Positions 42,029 through 50,708 are shown, numbered from the stretch's first letter. The stretch: DNA of 64,000 nucleotides from Arcticibacter pallidicorallinus (GCF_003002875.1 NZ_PVTH01000013.1:38014-102013), one strand, 5' to 3'. Numbers and translations are program-made. The notes: generated from the sequence alone by a model not told the origin.

Positions 42029-42124
42029 AAAAAATAAGCTCCTGATGGGCAGGAGCTCAAACTAACCAATTATAAACCTAAATCTTAAAAGAAATCTTTA
42101 AAAAGAATTTTTCTAAAACTTTAT
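42029..42124 (-). ncRNA. candidate small RNA of about 95 nt, minus strand
   Basis: The 605-bp gap 41741-42345 has no credible ORF. On its minus strand there is a full promoter (42129-42159) and, about 65 nt downstream, a terminator: stem AGCTCCTG / CAGGAGCT (42057-42037) followed by TATTTTTT (42036-42029). Together they define an A/T-rich transcript from about 42124 to 42029 with no start codon. It lies divergent from the response regulator gene at 42346. I recognise no known RNA family. The remaining parts of the gap (41813-42028 and 42160-42345) show nothing I can name. Confidence 0.45.
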
Positions 42125-42128
42125 GTGT

Positions 42129-42159
42129 CAAAGATACATTTAAATCGCAGCCAGCGCAA
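42129..42159 (-). promoter_or_regulatory. promoter of the candidate small RNA
   Basis: On the minus strand TTG (42159-42157), 20 bp, then TATCTTTG (42136-42129): a complete match to the Bacteroidota consensus spacing, with no protein gene downstream. Confidence 0.6.
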
Positions 42160-42345
42160 CTATTTCACATTTTTTAACATTTAAGCAAATTAAAAAAACC
42201 ATCACCTCGCTGAAAATCAACAATTTGCAAATAACAGGTATCAGCGTTATTACAAAAAGGAAATTTTATCCAAACATTAACCATTCAATTTGGTTATAAT
42301 CGTCTAAAGAAATCGTGTTACGAGACTTTAATTAAGGGAACTGGA

Positions 42346-42714
42346 ATGTCTAAACGGATACTAATTTTTGACGACGATACTGATATACTGTCAATTTGCA
42401 CTTACATACTTCAGGAACTTGGCTGGGAAGTCAAAACCTCTCCACATTGCAACGATATCGTAAATACGGTAAGGGCATTCAATCCCAATGTCATATTGAT
42501 GGACAATTGGATACCCGATTCAGGGGGCGTAGTAGCCACTCAGGCAATTAAAGCAGAAACCGACCTACGAAATATTCCTGTAGTGTACTTCTCGGCTAAC
42601 AATGACATACAGTCACTAGCTAATAAAGCTGGTGCTGACACTTATCTGGAAAAGCCTTTTGATCTTAACGAACTTGAAAACGTTATTGAACGCGTAGCCG
42701 GATTCAAGGACTAA
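42346..42714 (+). CDS. single-domain response regulator (CheY-like receiver)
   Basis: A 122-residue receiver domain with no output domain. Acidic pocket residues D10/D11 (IFDDDTD), phospho-acceptor D53 (ILMDNWIP), switch S83 (VVYFSANND) and conserved K103 (YLEKPFDLNEL) are all present, so it should be phosphorylated by a histidine kinase. No kinase or output gene is adjacent, so it acts in trans. Its 3' end overlaps the convergent recO by 11 nt. The upstream 600-bp gap contains a divergent small RNA candidate. Confidence 0.92.
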   Translation: MSKRILIFDDDTDILSICTYILQELGWEVKTSPHCNDIVNTVRAFNPNVILMDNWIPDSGGVVATQAIKAETDLRNIPVVYFSANNDIQSLANKAGADTYLEKPFDLNELENVIERVAGFKD

Positions 42715-43432
42715 GAACTTCTTCAATAATCTTGTGGGAACGTATTTCTGAGAAATTGTCGACGTGAAGCCTGTAATAGTCAAGAATTCTCGACAATAGT
42801 TCACGTCTTTCTGTATTGTTTATCCGCAATACATGTAGCGAATCGATTTTAGTTTCCAGTAGCTCCGTGAATTTCTTCACCAGGCTGCCATGCAGGAAAT
42901 GAACGTGGCCGGGCGGCACGTTAGTAAAAACTCCATTCCTCAGGTCAAAATATGCAGACACCCGCTCATTGGTTCTCTCCGGATAAAACCCCAGATACCT
43001 GCTAAGGTGACTCAAAAACCAAAGATGGAAGTTATTGAGTCCTGTTTCCATACGATCAAGCAGCGCAATGCTATGAAAGATGAATTCGAACAATGGAAGA
43101 TCTTCATGGTGATGCTTTACAACCTTGTATAGCACCTCATTTAAGAAGAGTGCTAAACTACTCTTTGTAAGATCGTAAGGCAGTGATTCAAAAAGCGGTA
43201 CATTTCTCAGCTCTGACACACGCTGAATTCCCCCGTTTAATTTATGATAAACCACCATATCCAGCAAATGCAGAGGCTGAATCATGTTCATACGAATCTT
43301 CGCACGGGGCTTACGCGCACCGTTAATCAGATAGGACTGTAAGCCAAACTTTTCTGTAAAAACCTGAACCACGACACTACTCTCCGAATAGTCTGTCGTT
43401 TTAAAGACTATCCCCCGTGTCTTATGCAACAT
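42704..43432 (-). CDS. recO: DNA repair protein RecO
   Basis: RecO (242 residues) anneals SSB-coated DNA and, with RecR and RecF, loads RecA. The N-terminal OB fold begins MLHKTRGIVFKTTDYSESSVVVQVFTEKFG (short runs), with SYLINGARKPRAKI. The helical C-terminal domain contains LALFLNEVLYKVV and LSHLSRYLGFYP. The cysteine zinc finger found in many RecO proteins is missing here, as usual in Bacteroidota. It is convergent with the receiver-protein gene. recF of the same pathway is at 806-1921. Confidence 0.93.
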   Translation of the reverse strand: MLHKTRGIVFKTTDYSESSVVVQVFTEKFGLQSYLINGARKPRAKIRMNMIQPLHLLDMVVYHKLNGGIQRVSELRNVPLFESLPYDLTKSSLALFLNEVLYKVVKHHHEDLPLFEFIFHSIALLDRMETGLNNFHLWFLSHLSRYLGFYPERTNERVSAYFDLRNGVFTNVPPGHVHFLHGSLVKKFTELLETKIDSLHVLRINNTERRELLSRILDYYRLHVDNFSEIRSHKIIEEVLSP

Positions 43433-43506
43433 ATTCAGCTAGTTGAGGCCAACCAAGCCATCCAGAAATGTGCATACTATGGATCCGTCTGCACACTGGT
43501 AGAATC

Positions 43507-43764
43507 TTAACTTTCATTCAATTCATTCTCTCGTTGCTCTTTCTTTTCAGCTTCGATCGCCCGTTCCTCGATAATCCCCTTATATTCGACCTTCCGCACA
43601 AATGAATAGAAGATAGACACGAAACCGATTCCAAACAGCAATGTCCCCAGAATCATAGCCCATCCATAGTCATCAAACGCATTTCGTTTGATGGAGTATC
43701 CAATCAGGTTAAGGCCAATTCCAATGGCTACCAGAATCAAACCACGTTTCATAAACTTATTCAT
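43507..43764 (-). CDS. small two-helix membrane protein, unknown function
   Basis: An 85-residue protein, start set at ATG 43764 because a -7 box lies just upstream and the longer frame to 43794 would cross it. Two transmembrane helices (LILVAIGIGLNLIGYSI and WAMILGTLLFGIGFVSIFY) are separated by a short loop with RNAFDDYG. A charged C-terminal tail (EERAIEAEKKEQRENELNES) is probably cytoplasmic. I do not recognise the family. It lies between recO and ileS and is divergent from ileS. Confidence 0.65.
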   Translation of the reverse strand: MNKFMKRGLILVAIGIGLNLIGYSIKRNAFDDYGWAMILGTLLFGIGFVSIFYSFVRKVEYKGIIEERAIEAEKKEQRENELNES

Positions 43765-43767
43765 AAT

Positions 43768-43775
43768 CAAAACTA
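43768..43775 (-). promoter_or_regulatory. -7 box of the small membrane protein gene
   Basis: On the minus strand TAGTTTTG ends 3 nt before the ATG at 43764. Confidence 0.4.
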
Positions 43776-43910
43776 CGCAAAGCACGTGCCACAAGCAAAC
43801 AACATCACGCCCAATGGATTCATATAGATATGCATCTGGTATAATCCGCAGCTGATAGGACCTTAGTACGGCTTTTTCCGGCTTAATTTAATTATTGCCG
43901 CGCATTTTCA

Positions 43911-43918
43911 TAACTTTG
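43911..43918 (+). promoter_or_regulatory. -7 box of the ileS operon
   Basis: TAACTTTG, 27 nt before ATG 43946. It lies within the longest frame (TTG at 43895), which favours the internal ATG. Confidence 0.45.
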
Positions 43919-43945
43919 CACCTCAAAATTTGGGTTAAAGCGCTG

Positions 43946-46900
43946 ATGTACAAAGAATATAAACAACTAAATTTATCTACTACAGGAAAAGACATACTCG
44001 AATACTGGAAAAACAATAAGATTTTCGAGAAGAGTGTTTCAAACAGACCGGCTTCTAAACCATATACGTTCTACGAAGGTCCTCCCTCTGCCAACGGCAT
44101 GCCGGGAATCCATCACGTTATGGGACGCGGCATTAAAGATATCTTCTGTCGATATAAAACGCTCAAGGGGTTCCGCGTGGAACGAAAGGGCGGATGGGAC
44201 ACTCATGGTCTCCCAATCGAACTTGCTGTCGAAAAAACCCTCGGTATCACTAAAGAAGATATAGGGAAAAAAATTACTGTAGAAGAGTACAACGCAGCTT
44301 GCCGCAGTGAGGTTATGCGCTATACAGATGCATGGAACGACCTGACCGAAAAGATGGGTTACTGGGTAGACCTAGACACCCCTTATGTCACCTATGAAAA
44401 CAACTACATTGAATCCCTTTGGTGGATCCTGAAAGAGCTATACAACAAGAAACTACTTTATAAAGGCTATACCGTTCAACCTTTCTCTCCCGCTGCAGGA
44501 ACCGGTCTGAGCTCTCATGAGCTAAACATGCCAGGCACCTACCGTAATGTGAAGGATACGTCTATTGTTGCACAGTTCCGGTTGAAGAAAGATCAGATCC
44601 ATCCCTTAACGCCGATCCTCTTCCAAAATGAAGCGGAAGACACCGTGATGCTGGCCTGGACGACTACTCCATGGACATTACCGTCAAACTGCGCCCTGGC
44701 AGTTGGCAAAAACATCACTTACGTGAAGATCAGGACGTTCAATCAATACACCTATGCGCCTGTAAGTGTGATCCTCGCGAAGGATCTGGTTTCCAAACAT
44801 TTCAAAGCAGAGGGCCAAAACGCATCGTTCCAGGATTATAAGGGAGGCGACAAACTTATCCCCTGGGAAATTGCCGGCGAGTTCAGCGGAGAAGACCTGA
44901 TCGGTCTCCGCTATCACCAGCTTATGCCCTACGTAACGAGCGAAAAACTCGAGAAAGAAGCATTCCGCGTAATCCCTGCAGATTACGTAACCACAGAAGA
45001 TGGAGCCGGTATCGTACACATTGCCGCAGTCTTTGGCGCGGATGACTTCCGTGTCGCAAGGGAAAACAACGTTCCTTCTGTCATGATTACCGACGAACGC
45101 GGCAATGAGTTCCCTCTAGTCGACAGACAGGGTAGATTCGTTGATCAGGTAACAGACTTCGCCGGAAAATATGTAAAAGAAGAATTTTATACTGATGAGA
45201 TCAGAAACCAGCCCGGTTTCAGACCTACAGACGTTTTAATAGCCATACAGCTTAAGGAAGACAATAAAGCCTTCGATGTTAAGAAATACGAGCACAGCTA
45301 CCCGCATTGCTGGAGAACTGACAAACCCGTATTGTATTATCCGCTAGACAGCTGGTTTATTAAAACGACCGCCGTTAAAGAACGGATGGTCGAGCTTAAC
45401 AAAGAAATCAATTGGAAGCCGGAAGCTACCGGAACAGGCAGATTCGGCAACTGGCTCGAAAACCTGGTCGACTGGAATCTTTCCCGCTCCAGATACTGGG
45501 GAACTCCTCTACCCATCTGGCGTAGTCAGGACGGAACAGAAGAGCTTTGCATTGGCTCCGTTGATGAATTAAAAACTAAAATAACCGAAGCCTTACTGTC
45601 TGGCACTCTAACAGCAGAAGAGACAGAAAAGCTTTCTGTCCTTGAAAGCACGTACACGGACGGCACTTTCGACCTCCACCGCCCGTATGTTGATGACATC
45701 ATTCTAGTGTCGCCTAGTGGCCAGAAGATGTACAGGGAGCCCGATCTGATCGACGTATGGTTTGATTCCGGCGCCATGCCATTTGCGCAGTGGCATTATC
45801 CTTTCGAAAATAAGGCTGAGTTTGAAAAAGCGTATCCGGCAGACTTTATCGCTGAAGGAGTGGATCAGACGCGCGGTTGGTTCTTTACGCTCCACGCTAT
45901 CTCCGTCATGCTGAATGACTCTATAGCGTTTAAAAATGTTGTATCAAACGGACTGGTACTCGACAAAAGCGGCAACAAGATGTCCAAACGTTTAGGTAAT
46001 GCAGTAGATCCATTCGAAACGATTGAGAAATACAGTGCTGATGCCACCCGCTGGTATATGATCAGCAATGCATCCCCATGGGATAACCTGAAGTTTAATG
46101 AAGAAGGACTGGATGAAGTGCGCCGTAAATTTTTCGGAACGTTATATAACACCTACGCATTCTTCGCGCTTTATGCAAACATCGACAAGTTTACGTATGC
46201 CGAGGCAGATATCGCATCTGAGGCTCGTCCGGAGATCGACAGATGGATCATTTCCCGTCTGAATACGCTGGTTAACGACGTAGACGGCTTCTATGCCGAC
46301 TTCGAACCTACCCGCGCGGCTCGCGCTATTCAGGAATTCGTAGACGAGCATCTGAGCAACTGGTATGTGAGATTATGCCGCCGCCGTTTCTGGAAGGGCG
46401 ATTACACCGAAGATAAGATCTCTGCATATCAGACACTTTACACTTGTCTGAGTACGATCGCTAAGCTGATGTCGCCCATCGCGCCATTCTTTAGCGAACG
46501 GTTGTTCCTCGATCTGAATACCATTACAGGTAAAGAGCAATCAGAATCTATTCACCTGACAGATTTCCCTGCCTACAACGAAACACTCGTAGATACAGGC
46601 CTTGAAGAACGCATGTCCCTGGCTCAGAACATCTCTTCCATGATCCTTTCCCTAAGAAAGAAAGTCGGAATAAATGTACGTCAGCCATTAAACAAGATCC
46701 TTCTACCCGTACTCGACAGCCAGTTTCAGCAGAAAGTTGATCAGGTAAAAGAGCTGATCCTTTCAGAAACAAATATCAAGACGATCGAGTATATCAGCGA
46801 CACCGCCGGCATCATCAAGAAGAAGGTTAAACCAAATTTCAAGTCATTGGGTCCGAAGGCAGGCAAATCTATGAAGGATGTAGCCGCTTTCATCAACTCC

Positions 46901-47338
46901 TGGACTCCTTCCGACCTCGCTTTGTTCGAAGAAAACGGCGTGGTTACCTTCTCAAAAGACGGCCTGAACGTGGACATATACCCTGAAGATGCAGAAATCA
47001 TTGCAGAAGACGTTCCGGGATGGCAAGTTACGAATCTTGGAAAACTAACGGTAGCATTAGATGTTACGATAACAACTGAACTGAAACAAGAAGGAATTTC
47101 AAGAGAGGTCATTAATAGGATTCAGAACCTGAGAAAAGAGCAGGGACTGGAAGTAACAGATAAAATACAGGTAGAGGCTGCATGCCCTGATCTGGTATCT
47201 GAAGCGATAATAAATAATTTATCATATATTAAAGCCGAAATTCTCGCCGAGTCTTTTAAGATTGTACCTGATCTGTCAACCGGCGAAAAAGTGCAAATAG
47301 ACGAACAGGAATTAACGATTCTTATAACAAAGGTATAA
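43946..47338 (+). CDS. ileS: isoleucyl-tRNA synthetase
   Basis: IleRS (1130 residues from ATG 43946, MYKEYKQLNLSTTGKDILEYW) charges tRNA-Ile. The HIGH motif is in SANGMPGIHHVMGRGIKD, the editing CP1 domain contains TTPWTLPSNCALAVG, and KMSKR is in GNKMSKRLGNAVDP. The signature DVWFDSGAMPFAQWHYPFEN and a long C-terminal region are present. Its length and C-terminus match the long, eukaryote-like class common in Bacteroidota. Such IleRS2-type enzymes are typically mupirocin-insensitive, which is family knowledge and not shown here. It leads the ileS-dksA-like-lspA operon. Confidence 0.97.
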   Translation: MYKEYKQLNLSTTGKDILEYWKNNKIFEKSVSNRPASKPYTFYEGPPSANGMPGIHHVMGRGIKDIFCRYKTLKGFRVERKGGWDTHGLPIELAVEKTLGITKEDIGKKITVEEYNAACRSEVMRYTDAWNDLTEKMGYWVDLDTPYVTYENNYIESLWWILKELYNKKLLYKGYTVQPFSPAAGTGLSSHELNMPGTYRNVKDTSIVAQFRLKKDQIHPLTPILFQNEAEDTVMLAWTTTPWTLPSNCALAVGKNITYVKIRTFNQYTYAPVSVILAKDLVSKHFKAEGQNASFQDYKGGDKLIPWEIAGEFSGEDLIGLRYHQLMPYVTSEKLEKEAFRVIPADYVTTEDGAGIVHIAAVFGADDFRVARENNVPSVMITDERGNEFPLVDRQGRFVDQVTDFAGKYVKEEFYTDEIRNQPGFRPTDVLIAIQLKEDNKAFDVKKYEHSYPHCWRTDKPVLYYPLDSWFIKTTAVKERMVELNKEINWKPEATGTGRFGNWLENLVDWNLSRSRYWGTPLPIWRSQDGTEELCIGSVDELKTKITEALLSGTLTAEETEKLSVLESTYTDGTFDLHRPYVDDIILVSPSGQKMYREPDLIDVWFDSGAMPFAQWHYPFENKAEFEKAYPADFIAEGVDQTRGWFFTLHAISVMLNDSIAFKNVVSNGLVLDKSGNKMSKRLGNAVDPFETIEKYSADATRWYMISNASPWDNLKFNEEGLDEVRRKFFGTLYNTYAFFALYANIDKFTYAEADIASEARPEIDRWIISRLNTLVNDVDGFYADFEPTRAARAIQEFVDEHLSNWYVRLCRRRFWKGDYTEDKISAYQTLYTCLSTIAKLMSPIAPFFSERLFLDLNTITGKEQSESIHLTDFPAYNETLVDTGLEERMSLAQNISSMILSLRKKVGINVRQPLNKILLPVLDSQFQQKVDQVKELILSETNIKTIEYISDTAGIIKKKVKPNFKSLGPKAGKSMKDVAAFINSWTPSDLALFEENGVVTFSKDGLNVDIYPEDAEIIAEDVPGWQVTNLGKLTVALDVTITTELKQEGISREVINRIQNLRKEQGLEVTDKIQVEAACPDLVSEAIINNLSYIKAEILAESFKIVPDLSTGEKVQIDEQELTILITKV

Positions 47339-47341
47339 AAG

Positions 47342-47725
47342 ATGGAAAACAACCTAAAAACCCGCTACTCAGACTCCGAATTAAAGGAATTTAAGGACAT
47401 CATATTAGAAAAAGTCCGCGTTGCAAAAGAAGAGCTTGCTTCTCTTACGCAGTCATTAAGCAATCCGAATTTGAACGGCACTGATGATACTGCAGGAACG
47501 TATAAAACGCTTGAAGACGGATCGGCAACACTTGAAAAAGAACAGATCAATCAGCTTGCAGCACGTCAAAAGAAGTTTATCGAAAACCTCGAAGCCGCTT
47601 TGGTTCGTATAGAAAACAAAACGTATGGCGTTTGTCGCGAAACCGGCAAACTAATTCCTAAAGAACGTCTTCGTGCAGTACCTCATGCGACATTAAGCAT
47701 GGAAGCAAAAATGAGACAGAATTAA
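47342..47725 (+). CDS. TraR/DksA family regulator with degenerate zinc finger
   Basis: A 127-residue protein with the DksA arrangement: a coiled-coil region (LKEFKDIILEKVRVAKEELASL), then the globular part with YGVCRETGKLIPKERLRAVPHATLSMEAK. Only one of the four zinc cysteines remains (C in GVCRETG); the second is replaced, and the last pair (ALxCxxC) reads LSMEAK. It should still sit in the RNA polymerase secondary channel. It begins 3 bp after ileS and overlaps lspA by one base (TAATG). Zinc loss is common in this Bacteroidota group. Confidence 0.9.
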   Translation: MENNLKTRYSDSELKEFKDIILEKVRVAKEELASLTQSLSNPNLNGTDDTAGTYKTLEDGSATLEKEQINQLAARQKKFIENLEAALVRIENKTYGVCRETGKLIPKERLRAVPHATLSMEAKMRQN

Positions 47726-48375
47726 TGAAAGCTTATTTCAAGCCTTTCCTGGCTATATTCTTAATCTTATTAGCAGACCAGGTACTCAAGTTCTGGATTA
47801 AACTGAATATGAGCCTCGGCCAGGAATTCCATATCCTGGGCGATTGGTTCATCATACACTTCACCGAAAATAATGGTATGGCTTTCGGTATGGAATTTGG
47901 CGGAGAGACCGGAAAGCTGGCCCTTACCCTCTTCCGGATAGTGGCCGTTTCTGCCATCGGCTATGGTGTGGTGCATCTCGTAAAACACAAGTACCACAGA
48001 GGGCTGATCCTCAACGTCGCCCTCATCTTTGCGGGCGCTATGGGAAATATTATCGATTCTACGTTCTATGGAATGATATTCAGCGAAAGCACCTACTTTC
48101 AACCTGCAAGGCTTTTCCCGGTCGAAGGAGGCTATTCCAGCCTTTTCCATGGAAAGGTTGTGGATATGTTCTATTTCCCGATAATAGACGGAACCATTCC
48201 GCAATGGTCGCCTATTTGGTCAGGGGAAAACTTTGTCTTCTTCAGACCAGTATTTAACATAGCCGATGCTGCCATTTCCATTGGGGTCATCGCTATACTG
48301 ATCTTCCAGAAAGCCTATTTCAAAGAAGAAAAGCAAGAAAATATTTATCCTCATAATGAGATAATTGAGGAATAA
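47725..48375 (+). CDS. lspA: lipoprotein signal peptidase
   Basis: LspA (216 residues) cleaves prolipoproteins after lipid transfer. Four helices are visible, beginning with AYFKPFLAIFLILLADQVLKFWI. The catalytic aspartates lie in GNIIDSTFYGMIF and FNIADAAISIGV. FTENNGMAFG is the conserved N-x-G-x-x-F region. The protein is about 50 residues longer than E. coli LspA owing to an insertion between the aspartates (SESTYFQPARLFPVEGGY). The start overlaps the DksA-like stop (TAATG). It is paired functionally with lnt at 37447. Confidence 0.95.
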   Translation: MKAYFKPFLAIFLILLADQVLKFWIKLNMSLGQEFHILGDWFIIHFTENNGMAFGMEFGGETGKLALTLFRIVAVSAIGYGVVHLVKHKYHRGLILNVALIFAGAMGNIIDSTFYGMIFSESTYFQPARLFPVEGGYSSLFHGKVVDMFYFPIIDGTIPQWSPIWSGENFVFFRPVFNIADAAISIGVIAILIFQKAYFKEEKQENIYPHNEIIEE

Positions 48376-48404
48376 GCAGCTAGGTTTTTAACCGTAGCTT
48401 AATT

Positions 48405-48454
48405 AAAAGGGATGGTCGTTTGTGGAATATGCAACAAACAATCATCCCTTTTAT
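48405..48454 (+). terminator. terminator of the ileS-lspA operon
   Basis: A long stem AAAAGGGATGG..GTTTGT / ACAAAC..ATCATCCCTTTT with one G-T pair and one mismatch, ending in a short T run before TATAAG. It lies 29 bp after the lspA stop. Confidence 0.75.
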
Positions 48455-48481
48455 AAGTTAAACACACAAATACAAACGCAC

Positions 48482-49180
48482 ATGAAGCAGTTTATTATCC
48501 TTGCTATATTTAGCATATTTACAACTCAACTCTTTTCTCAAACGGTAGACACCCGGCGAAAAATTGAAGTAAACGGATCGTCCGAGATGGAAGTCACACC
48601 CGATATTATCTATCTGAGCATCTCCCTGAAGGAATACTTCAAAGACAATAACAGCAAGAAGAAAGTAGAGATCAACACCATTGAGACTCAACTATACAAT
48701 GCTGTTCAGGCAGCCGGCATTCCAAAAGAGAATCTTACGATAAACAACATTTCAGGATACAACTACCAGTGGGAAAAAAAGAAGAACCCCGATTTTCTGG
48801 TAGCCAAGCAATACAGATTAAAGGTTACCAATCTGAACAGCTATAATAAGCTGATGGATGCGATAGACGCAAAGGCTGTTCAATATACCAATGTCGAGAG
48901 CTACGATTACTCGAAGATTGAGCCTCTTAAAAAGGAGCTAAAGATAAAAGCATTGAAGGCTGCAAAAGAAAAGGCAGATTTTCTGGCGGCGGCACTCAAC
49001 AACAGGGTAGGCGAACCTCTTGAAATTCAGGAGATCAATAATGAGTCTTACCCACAGCCTATCTACCGTGCCAACATGATGACGGCCAAAGTATCAGACG
49101 AGGCTTTTTCTCCGGAAATAGACTTCAAGCAAATCAAGCTAAACTACCAGATGAGGGTAGTATTTGAACTGGTCAAATAA
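48482..49180 (+). CDS. SIMPL domain (DUF541) secreted protein
   Basis: A 232-residue exported protein. The longest frame starts at a GTG (48422) inside a terminator hairpin, so I use ATG 48482, which begins a signal peptide (MKQFIILAIFSIFTTQLFSQ). The SIMPL/DUF541 fold shows RKIEVNGSSEMEVTPDIIYLSISL and KAAKEKADFLAAAL near the end. Family members (BP26 type) form periplasmic ring or channel-like assemblies. The function here is unknown. It ends at a strong bidirectional terminator. Confidence 0.85.
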   Translation: MKQFIILAIFSIFTTQLFSQTVDTRRKIEVNGSSEMEVTPDIIYLSISLKEYFKDNNSKKKVEINTIETQLYNAVQAAGIPKENLTINNISGYNYQWEKKKNPDFLVAKQYRLKVTNLNSYNKLMDAIDAKAVQYTNVESYDYSKIEPLKKELKIKALKAAKEKADFLAAALNNRVGEPLEIQEINNESYPQPIYRANMMTAKVSDEAFSPEIDFKQIKLNYQMRVVFELVK

Positions 49181-49187
49181 AGAAAGC

Positions 49188-49233
49188 CATAAACTAAAAA
49201 GCCTCTGATCACTCAGGGGCTTTTTAGTTTATG
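49188..49233. terminator. bidirectional terminator
   Basis: A 20-bp stem CATAAACTAAAAAGCC... / ...GGCTTTTTAGTTTATG with a 4-nt loop, between convergent genes. Long A and T runs occur on both sides. Confidence 0.85.
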
Positions 49234-49250
49234 GAAGTATTGAACTTCTG

Positions 49251-49724
49251 CTAAATACGGCTAAGAACCCATACGCTGGCCATCAACAAGAAATATAGTA
49301 TAGCGGCTACCACAGCAAAAAAAACGAGCAAGATTACCGCGATAAGTCCCCAGCCACTTCCCTGGTGCCTGCCCTCCTCATAATGCTCTCTGAGAAGCCG
49401 CATATTACGGACATTCGATTTATAGTAAAAATCAAAGATATTTCCAATCAGCGGGATAGCACCTATGACCGTATCTACGATAATATTAAGCGCCATCAAA
49501 ATGGCAAGCTTCGGGCTTATACCGTGCTTCAGTATAGTGGCGAACATCGCTGTAGAAAGCAAGAACCCTGACATATCGCCTAATACAGGCACCAGATTAA
49601 GGATCGGATCCAGGCCAAACCTGAACTTCGTCCCCGGAATCCTAAACTGATTATCCAGAAGCCTGGCAAGGCGCTCCACCCAAATCAGACGGTTGGCAGG
49701 CTGCAATGATTCTCGTCTTTCCAA
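49251..49724 (-). CDS. DUF4112 membrane protein
   Basis: A 157-residue protein with the DUF4112 signature LARLLDNQFRIPGTKFRFGLDPILNLVPVLGD, then two helices around NIIVDTVIGAIPLIGNIFDF and a C-terminal transmembrane helix (GWGLIAVILLVFFAVVAAILYFLL). No ATG precedes the conserved part and an in-frame TAA lies directly upstream, so the start is TTG at 49724. The family has no known function. It begins 3 nt after the esterase stop, and is thus the second gene of that transcript. Confidence 0.85.
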   Translation of the reverse strand: MERRESLQPANRLIWVERLARLLDNQFRIPGTKFRFGLDPILNLVPVLGDMSGFLLSTAMFATILKHGISPKLAILMALNIIVDTVIGAIPLIGNIFDFYYKSNVRNMRLLREHYEEGRHQGSGWGLIAVILLVFFAVVAAILYFLLMASVWVLSRI

Positions 49725-49727
49725 TTA

Positions 49728-50555
49728 TTATTGTTTTATAGATCTCTTAAAAAACTTGTCCATGAACAACAACTGAAAGTCAATAGAGTTTACCCAGTAG
49801 TCCCAATTATGCACTCCAGGCCGGGTAATATAATCATGAGGAATGTTCCGCTTAAGCAGCAATTGATGCAAATTCTCGTTTACATCGTAAAAAAAGTCGC
49901 CCGTACCGCAGTCAATAAGCAACGAAAGCGATTGAGGCGTAAGCAAATGCAGCATATTTACAACGGTATGCTCTTCCCAGTTAAGGGGAGAACTTGCGTA
50001 GGTCCCCAGGCGCTGTGCGAGCTGCCAGTTTTGAGGAAAGGGACGGATATCAACTCCACCACTCAGACTTCCCGCCGCACCGTACACATCCTGATTCCTG
50101 AACGCCAGATACAGCGCGCCATGTCCGCCCATACTCAGGCCTGCAATGGCCCTCCCTGAGCGCGAAGCTATCGTTCGGTAATTTTTATCCACCCATGTTA
50201 CCAGCTCTTTAGCAACATACGTCTCGTACTTCCAGGCAGGATCTACGGGACTGTCCAGGTACCAGCTTCCGATCCCGCCGTCAGGACATACGATGATCAT
50301 CCCGTATCGGTCAGCCGCCTGCGCCAGCTGGGGTGCTCTGGTCGCCCAGTCGCGATAGTTTCCACCAAAGCCATGAAGCAGATAAAAGACAGGGTAAGAT
50401 TGTTTATCAGAGTAAGAATCCGGAGTGATGACCACTGCCTTTATGTTCTTATTCATCGCAGCGCTGCGGGTATTCACCGTGTCTATTTTACCGGCATAAG
50501 CAAAGCCGGCTAACAAAAAAAACGGCAGGAAAAGTAAAAAGCGAAAAGGTTTCAT
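49728..50555 (-). CDS. secreted esterase (feruloyl esterase/PF00756-type alpha/beta hydrolase)
   Basis: A 275-residue exported hydrolase (signal peptide MKPFRFLLFLPFFLLAGFAYA). The lid and oxyanion region is YPVFYLLHGFGGNYRDW. The nucleophile serine is in GRAIAGLSMGGHGALYLAF (GLSMGG), with acid LLIDCGTGDFF and histidine GVHNWDYW. Related proteins cleave acyl groups from plant polysaccharides, or are S-formylglutathione hydrolase-like or trehalose-acyl enzymes; the substrate is undetermined. It is upstream of the DUF4112 gene on the same strand. Confidence 0.85.
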   Translation of the reverse strand: MKPFRFLLFLPFFLLAGFAYAGKIDTVNTRSAAMNKNIKAVVITPDSYSDKQSYPVFYLLHGFGGNYRDWATRAPQLAQAADRYGMIIVCPDGGIGSWYLDSPVDPAWKYETYVAKELVTWVDKNYRTIASRSGRAIAGLSMGGHGALYLAFRNQDVYGAAGSLSGGVDIRPFPQNWQLAQRLGTYASSPLNWEEHTVVNMLHLLTPQSLSLLIDCGTGDFFYDVNENLHQLLLKRNIPHDYITRPGVHNWDYWVNSIDFQLLFMDKFFKRSIKQ

Positions 50556-50642
50556 ATTGTGTTTGTCTGCCTAAAAATATAGATTTTTCGCGAATTCACC
50601 TATAACATACATAGGCCACATGCCGGCAAAATACACCTGAAC

Positions 50643-50674
50643 AGAAAAAGGCAGCCTGATCTACAGAACTGCCT
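50643..50674 (-). terminator. terminator of the amino-sugar operon
   Basis: On the minus strand AGGCAG / CTGCCT with a 14-nt loop is followed by TTTTTC. It lies 35 bp after the transporter gene, which ends at 50709. Confidence 0.55.
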
Positions 50675-50708
50675 CAAATATTATTGAATAGATTAGTTCT
50701 TACATGAA

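Noticed and set aside
43895..43945. 17-residue N-terminal extension of IleRS
   Set aside because: It begins at a TTG and crosses the TAACTTTG box; homologues start MYKEY-like at 43946.
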